From positions 1 through 9,378 of the forward strand of contig JAEKLK010000233.1 of NCBI GenBank assembly GCA_019509895.1: a stretch of 9,378 nt of DNA, written 5' to 3'. The notes beneath the pieces are model-generated. The model did no database searches. It was not told where the DNA came from and saw only the letters and a program-made list of their open reading frames with translations. Shown one piece after another: positions 7,145-9,378 of the stretch (within the stretch, counting starts at the first letter, position 1; the number at the start of each line of letters is the position of its first letter). Both the position numbers and the translations under genes were made by a program. This DNA is from Betaproteobacteria bacterium (lineage in GTDB: Bacteria; Pseudomonadota; Gammaproteobacteria; Burkholderiales; SG8-39).

Positions 7145-7220
7145 GGGCCGTTAGCTCAGCTGGTAGAGCAGCGGACTTTTAATCCGTTGGTCGGCGGTTC
7201 GAATCCGCCACGGCCTACCA
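7145..7220 (+). tRNA. tRNA-Lys (anticodon UUU)
   Basis: This is a complete cloverleaf of 76 bases with an encoded CCA. The acceptor stem pairs GGGCCGT (7145-7151) with ACGGCCT (7210-7216), with a G-U pair at position 1-72. The D-arm contains AGCTCAGCTGGTAGAGC. The anticodon stem GCGGA/TCCGT encloses the loop CTTTTAA, with TTT at 7178-7180. The T-arm is GGCGG-TTCGAAT-CCGCC. The discriminator is A7217, followed by CCA at 7218-7220. The TTT anticodon reads AAA and AAG lysine codons. A tRNA-Lys near tol-pal is common in related genomes. Confidence 0.98.
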
Positions 7221-7261
7221 ACAGTTGTTCGGGGACTCACCGAGCCGGCCGGGCGAGCGCC

Positions 7262-7277
7262 GCGGTTCGAATCCGCC
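7262..7277 (+). repeat. isolated 16-bp copy of the tRNA-Lys T-arm
   Basis: GCGGTTCGAATCCGCC at 7262-7277 is identical to 7194-7209 inside tRNA-Lys and lies 68 bases away on the same strand. Beyond the 16 bases the sequences differ, so this is not a full repeat of the tRNA 3' end. Only 41 bases separate it from the tRNA end, too few for a second complete tRNA. It may be a truncated tRNA remnant or a relic of integration at the tRNA. Confidence 0.75.
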
Positions 7278-7298
7278 CGACGACTAACGCCGCGCCGA

Positions 7299-8048
7299 TC
7301 AAGGCCGGCTGTACATCCGGCCGGAGGTGGCGTTGTAAGTGCTCCGCGCCGCAACGCCGAGCGGGCGGACATTACGCGCCGCCGGGTCATCGCTTCGCTC
7401 GACCTTTCCGCCGACCCATTCAATGACCGGCGCGAATTGCTTGCGTTCAGCAACCGAGAGGCCGTCGTCCAACTCGAAGATGCCGACGCCCGCTTCCGCC
7501 GCTTTGACGAAGGCATCCGAGTCCAGCAAGCGGCCCACCAGATTGAGATTCAGCGCGTGCAGGAACCGCTCGAGCGGCTGGTATACCGGCATGGATCTGC
7601 GCACGCGATTCGCCACCACGGCCATCCTGATATTGCGACCACGAACGATGCCCGTCAGGAGCAGATCTCTGATGAAGTCGGCCGTCGCATGGCAATCGAT
7701 CGTCGACGGTGTGACCGGGATCAGGATTGAATTTGCCCGACGCACCATTTCCTGCAGGGGGACTCCCATGGCTCCGGCTGGAGCATCGATGATCAATTGC
7801 CGCGTGTCAGGCGGAACATACATGGCGACGCCTCGCAGCGTTCCGAATCTCTCGGGTGCGGCGTTCGATCCATGAATCTTGGCGAGGTGCGACGGGCGTA
7901 GCTTCAGCCAGTTGAGGCTCGACCCTTGCGGGTCATAGTCCATGAGGGCTGTGGCAACGTTGTTGCTGGCGAAATAGCTGGCGAGGGTGGTTGCTACGGT
8001 GGTTTTGCCAGCCCCACCCTTGCGGTTAATCACCAGCGTGGTGTTCAT
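7299..8048 (-). CDS. orphan ParA-like (MinD/ParA/Soj superfamily) ATPase
   Basis: This is a 249-residue P-loop ATPase of the deviant Walker A class, whose members dimerise on ATP and position DNA or protein cargo. NRKGGAGKTT at residues 8-17 holds the signature lysine K10 and the P-loop lysine K15. ALMDYDPQGSS (34-44) is the switch I region, and LIIDAPAG (85-92) is Walker B with D88. Later parts read VTPSTIDCHA and VVANRVR, typical of standalone ParA-family proteins. ATG 8048 is preferred over 8093 because it puts the P-loop at the usual distance from the N-terminus. No ParB or other clear partner gene adjoins it, and its cargo is unknown. The base composition looks less GC-rich than the Tol operon by eye. 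The stop lies beside an inverted repeat, GGCCGG/CCGGCC (7303-7308, 7317-7322). Confidence 0.9.
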   Translation of the reverse strand: MNTTLVINRKGGAGKTTVATTLASYFASNNVATALMDYDPQGSSLNWLKLRPSHLAKIHGSNAAPERFGTLRGVAMYVPPDTRQLIIDAPAGAMGVPLQEMVRRANSILIPVTPSTIDCHATADFIRDLLLTGIVRGRNIRMAVVANRVRRSMPVYQPLERFLHALNLNLVGRLLDSDAFVKAAEAGVGIFELDDGLSVAERKQFAPVIEWVGGKVERSDDPAARNVRPLGVAARSTYNATSGRMYSRP

Positions 8049-8313
8049 GCTTGGAGGGTTCCGCCACCCTTCTTTGTGAGCCGCGGACATCATGCTCGCT
8101 GCCTAAGGGGAAATCAAGTTGAGACACGAGAACCGGGTCTCCCGCAATCGGAGAGCACTACATATAGTGTACGGACCGTGACTCGTCGTGGTGGCACGAC
8201 GGCTCAAAATCGCCGCACGGCATTCGACCGGCTAAGGGCTTCGTGGTCGAGTCGGCGGGGCGAATTCCAAGCGCTTCGAATTCGCGCGCACCCTCCTGCC
8301 AATCGCTGAAATG
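8049..8313. other. gene-poor stretch rich in inverted repeats upstream of the ParA-like gene
   Basis: No convincing gene lies here. Perfect short inverted repeats are: GAGAC/GTCTC (8121-8125, 8137-8141), competing with TCTCC/GGAGA (8138-8142, 8150-8154); CACTA/TAGTG (8156-8160, 8165-8169); CGTCGTG/CACGACG (8184-8190, 8195-8201); and TCGACC/GGTCGA (8224-8229, 8245-8250). The 26-bp palindrome listed separately follows. The promoter of the ParA-like gene probably lies here, since the upstream - strand transcript ends at 8314. I could not pick clear -35 and -10 boxes. Confidence 0.5.
8260..8285. repeat. 26-bp near-perfect palindrome, candidate protein-binding site
   Basis: The arms GCGAATTC (8260-8267) and GAATTCGC (8278-8285) are exact inverted copies. 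They enclose the 8-bp palindrome AAGCGCTT (8269-8276). The only unpaired position is C8268 against C8277, so 12 of 13 pairs match. It lies about 210 bases upstream of the ParA-like start. The symmetry suits a dimeric DNA-binding protein. It does not match the consensus ParB site (TGTTTCACGTGAAACA). Confidence 0.8.
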
Positions 8314-8349
8314 AAAAAGCCCGGTGGAGGGTTGGAACCTCACCGGGCT
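8314..8349 (-). terminator. intrinsic terminator of the - strand genes to the right
   Basis: Read on the - strand, AGCCCGGTGAGG pairs with CCTCCACCGGGCT across a short loop, with one bulged base. TTTTT follows at 8318-8314, and then CATTTC. The GC-rich stem plus T-run is a textbook rho-independent terminator. It closes the microprotein transcript about 120 bases after its stop and separates it from the ParA-like gene. The + strand side has no T-run, so it works mainly in one direction. Confidence 0.88.
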
Positions 8350-8383
8350 CGTCGTTCCTGTTCGGGTTGGAGCCGTTCAGGAA

Positions 8384-8404
8384 GCGCGCTCAATGTACGC
8401 GCGC
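8384..8404. other. GCGCGC inverted repeat in the microprotein 3' region
   Basis: GCGCGC (8384-8389) and GCGCGC (8399-8404) can pair around a 9-base loop. The + strand continues with CTTT, too short for a good terminator. It lies in the roughly 120-base stretch between the microprotein stop and the terminator, where nothing else is visible. Confidence 0.35.
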
Positions 8405-8471
8405 CTTTGGCCTGCCGTCTAGCGGGTATTGCGCACTTTCACAGTGAACAGATGATTCTTCCGGCGCTCTG

Positions 8472-8633
8472 TTAGGAGCGCGACGGAAGCGAAGTTTTCT
8501 TCGCCACCTGGCCGAACCAGGACGACGGCGCGTCCGGGTATGCGTAGCCGGCAATGCTCCACACGATGGACAGGCTCATGGCCACTGCCGCGATTGCGGC
8601 GCTCACACGCTGGAGTTTGCTCGCGTTCTTCAT
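8472..8633 (-). CDS. 53-residue single-span membrane or exported microprotein
   Basis: A small - strand ORF begins with MKNASKLQRV. A hydrophobic segment covers about residues 10-30 (VSAAIAAVAMSLSIVWSIAG), followed by YAYPDAPSSWFGQ and a basic Ser-rich tail (KKTSLPSRS). The basic start followed by a hydrophobic stretch suggests either one membrane span or a signal sequence. Support for a real gene comes from the strong ribosome binding site AAGGGG (8645-8640) with a 6-base spacer, an upstream mRNA hairpin and a good intrinsic terminator downstream. A longer overlapping frame (8419-8766) lacks such signals. I do not recognise the family. It lies 130 bases after the two-span protein gene on the same strand and may share its transcript. 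Confidence 0.72.
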   Translation of the reverse strand: MKNASKLQRVSAAIAAVAMSLSIVWSIAGYAYPDAPSSWFGQVAKKTSLPSRS

Positions 8634-8639
8634 TTCTTT

Positions 8640-8645
8640 CCCCTT
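8640..8645 (-). promoter_or_regulatory. strong ribosome binding site of the microprotein gene
   Basis: AAGGGG on the - strand stands 6 bases before the ATG at 8633 and is followed by AAAGAA. This spacing and purine-rich context decide the start of the 53-residue frame over any longer overlapping reading. Confidence 0.7.
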
Positions 8646-8654
8646 GGATTCGAT

Positions 8655-8681
8655 TCGCCGCGCAGTCTAAAGATGCGGCGA
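8655..8681 (-). promoter_or_regulatory. hairpin in the 5' leader of the microprotein mRNA
   Basis: On the - strand, TCGCCGC (8681-8675) pairs perfectly with GCGGCGA (8661-8655) around a 13-base loop. It ends 9 bases before the ribosome binding site. It could shield or stabilise the leader; no known riboswitch is recognised. Confidence 0.45.
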
Positions 8682-8725
8682 GCGGATGCGCGTTGCAAAT
8701 TACGGCTGCCGCGAATCCCTGACGA

Positions 8726-8741
8726 ATCGATATAGATCGAT
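8726..8741. repeat. paired ATCGAT palindromes upstream of the microprotein
   Basis: ATCGAT (8726-8731) and ATCGAT (8736-8741) are separated by ATAG. Each is self-complementary and together they form an inverted repeat in an AT-rich patch between the two small membrane protein genes. It may be an operator or promoter region for the microprotein, but no clear -35 and -10 pair is seen. Confidence 0.4.
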
Positions 8742-8762
8742 GAAACGCCCGGTCAGGCTTTG

Positions 8763-9098
8763 TCAACGTGGCGACCGATCCGAGATTCTTGCGATGCCGA
8801 GCAGCGCGAGAGCGGCAAGCAGACTCAGCAACGCAATGGTGATGCCGAGGCGCTTTCCGTGCCAGAGGGCGGTGAACCAGCGGCTGAAGTCGTCGAAAAG
8901 TACCGCGGCCTTGCCGCCAAAGCGCTCGAGCTGGCGAACATAGGTCTTGGAGGTCGTCGCATCGACCGGATAGGCCGTGTCGCCCACGATGACGTATGCG
9001 GTGGCCTCCGGCTCGTCGGCGAGGAGGTAAATCGTCACACCGCAGGCCAGGCCTGCGACCAGGATGAAGAGGGCGGCGATGACGAATCGCGACTTCAT
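8763..9098 (-). CDS. hypothetical inner-membrane protein with two spans
   Basis: The protein has 111 residues. Span 1 covers about residues 5-26 (FVIAALFILVAGLACGVTIYLL) and span 2 about 84-103 (LGITIALLSLLAALALLGIA). Between them lies a roughly 57-residue segment, probably periplasmic, with YVIVGDTAYPVDATTSKTY, LERFGGKAAVLFDDFSRWF and LWHGK. The sequence is well ordered and looks like a genuine conserved protein; I have a vague impression of similar proteins in betaproteobacteria but cannot name a family. C19 is preceded by GLA, which is a poor lipobox, so lipidation is unlikely. ATG 9098 has no good ribosome binding site. Gene order suggests it is transcribed ahead of the microprotein. Function is unknown. 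Confidence 0.72.
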   Translation of the reverse strand: MKSRFVIAALFILVAGLACGVTIYLLADEPEATAYVIVGDTAYPVDATTSKTYVRQLERFGGKAAVLFDDFSRWFTALWHGKRLGITIALLSLLAALALLGIARISDRSPR

Positions 9099-9191
9099 GC
9101 CATAGGCACGGGATTAGCTGGCGGGCGCGCCGCCATAGGCTGCGCGCCGTGAAGATCGTCGTCTCGAAGTACGTCGCCTATTGGCCTTGGA
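9099..9191. promoter_or_regulatory. intergenic region with repeated GCC-N3/4-GGC motifs and a GC-rich hairpin
   Basis: GCCATAGGC occurs at 9099-9107 and again at 9132-9140. The related GCCTATTGGC lies near 9176-9185, in effect the opposite orientation. GGCGCGC (9124-9130) and GCGCGCC (9142-9148) form a perfect 7-bp stem. This lies upstream of the two-span protein and before a possible divergent + strand ORF, so the motifs may be operators. No clear promoter boxes were found. Confidence 0.4.
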
Positions 9192-9378
9192 ATGTCTTCC
9201 TGCATTTGCAAACGGCTCCCCTCTATATCCACTGATGCGAACAATTTCAGCGCCGAGCCGGAGCGCCTCGCGCAGCTTAAGCTACAGCAGCAGACCGTCG
9301 CCCTCAAGAACGGCTATCCCGGTTGCGACAAGGTGAAGTGCAAGATAAACAATGCGAGGTGGGTCCTCGATCAGGAGC
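9192..9378 (+). CDS. possible partial ORF running off the window, unknown product
   Basis: A frame stays open from ATG 9192 to the window edge (62 codons, no stop). From about residue 16 it reads like real protein, with AEPERLAQLKLQQQTVALKNG and a CDKVKCK cysteine pair near residues 47-52. The first 15 residues (MSSCICKRLPS and on) are less convincing, and no ribosome binding site precedes the ATG. The start may be wrong, or the frame may be only part of the gene. I do not recognise it. If real, it is transcribed away from the two-span protein gene. Confidence 0.4.
   Translation, partial: MSSCICKRLPSISTDANNFSAEPERLAQLKLQQQTVALKNGYPGCDKVKCKINNARWVLDQE

Noticed and set aside
7224..7286. Second full tRNA after tRNA-Lys
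   Set aside because: Only the T-arm is convincing. There is no room for a complete D-arm and anticodon arm, and the outer stem needs several weak pairs.
7151..7516. - strand ORF ending WRIRTADQRIKSPLLYQLS
   Set aside because: Its C-terminal part is the antisense translation of tRNA-Lys, a familiar false protein. The rest overlaps the ParA-like gene.
8260..8285. Palindrome as a classical parS site
   Set aside because: It shares no meaningful match with the consensus parS sequence, so only a generic binding site is claimed.
8158..8343. 61-residue - strand ORF beginning MRFQPSTGLFHF
   Set aside because: Its first codons are the terminator stem and T-run, and the rest runs through several hairpins. 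No ribosome binding site was seen.
8419..8766. 115-residue - strand ORF
   Set aside because: It overlaps the 53-residue frame in another phase, has Arg/Glu-rich low-order composition and lacks a ribosome binding site.
9095..9307. 70-residue - strand ORF over the 9099-9307 interval
   Set aside because: It covers the repeat-rich intergenic region, has irregular composition and shows no start signals.
1..9378. CRISPR array, insertion sequence or transposase
   Set aside because: No spaced repeat array, terminal inverted repeats or transposase motifs were seen.

Overview
The window looks like a GC-rich proteobacterial chromosome, most probably a betaproteobacterium. The basis is the conserved order ruvB-ybgC-tolQ-tolR-tolA-tolB-pal-cpoB, the sequence character of the Tol and Pal proteins, and a following tRNA-Lys. 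This placement comes from family knowledge; no database search was run.

Region 1 (59-7104, all + strand) is a tightly packed cell-envelope operon. It opens with ruvB, which is broken: about 31 bp are missing near position 490, so the two halves lie in different frames. Then come the acyl-CoA thioesterase ybgC, the inner-membrane Tol motor (tolQ, tolR, tolA), the periplasmic tolB, the outer-membrane lipoprotein pal and the periplasmic coordinator cpoB. Together they energise outer-membrane constriction at division. Most junctions are 4-5 base stop/start overlaps. The two exceptions are a 64-base gap between tolQ and tolR, which holds a tandem repeat, a hairpin and a 14-codon ORF, and a 14-base gap before pal, which holds a strong ribosome binding site. 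A YeeE/YedE (TsuA-like) permease, probably for thiosulfate, is attached to the end of the operon by a TTGA overlap.

Region 2 (7105-7298) holds tRNA-Lys(UUU) with an encoded CCA. An isolated 16-bp copy of its T-arm follows about 40 bases after its end.

Region 3 (7299-9378) is accessory in character and mostly on the - strand. It holds an orphan ParA-like ATPase without a visible ParB, a 53-residue single-span membrane microprotein with a strong ribosome binding site, and a 111-residue protein with two membrane spans. A partial + strand ORF runs off the end. Between the ATPase and the microprotein lies a stretch unusually rich in inverted repeats, including a 26-bp near-perfect palindrome (8260-8285) and a clear - strand intrinsic terminator (8314-8349). 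If the window contains something undescribed, this ATPase, palindrome and small membrane protein neighbourhood is the best candidate. The sequence alone does not show that these parts work together.
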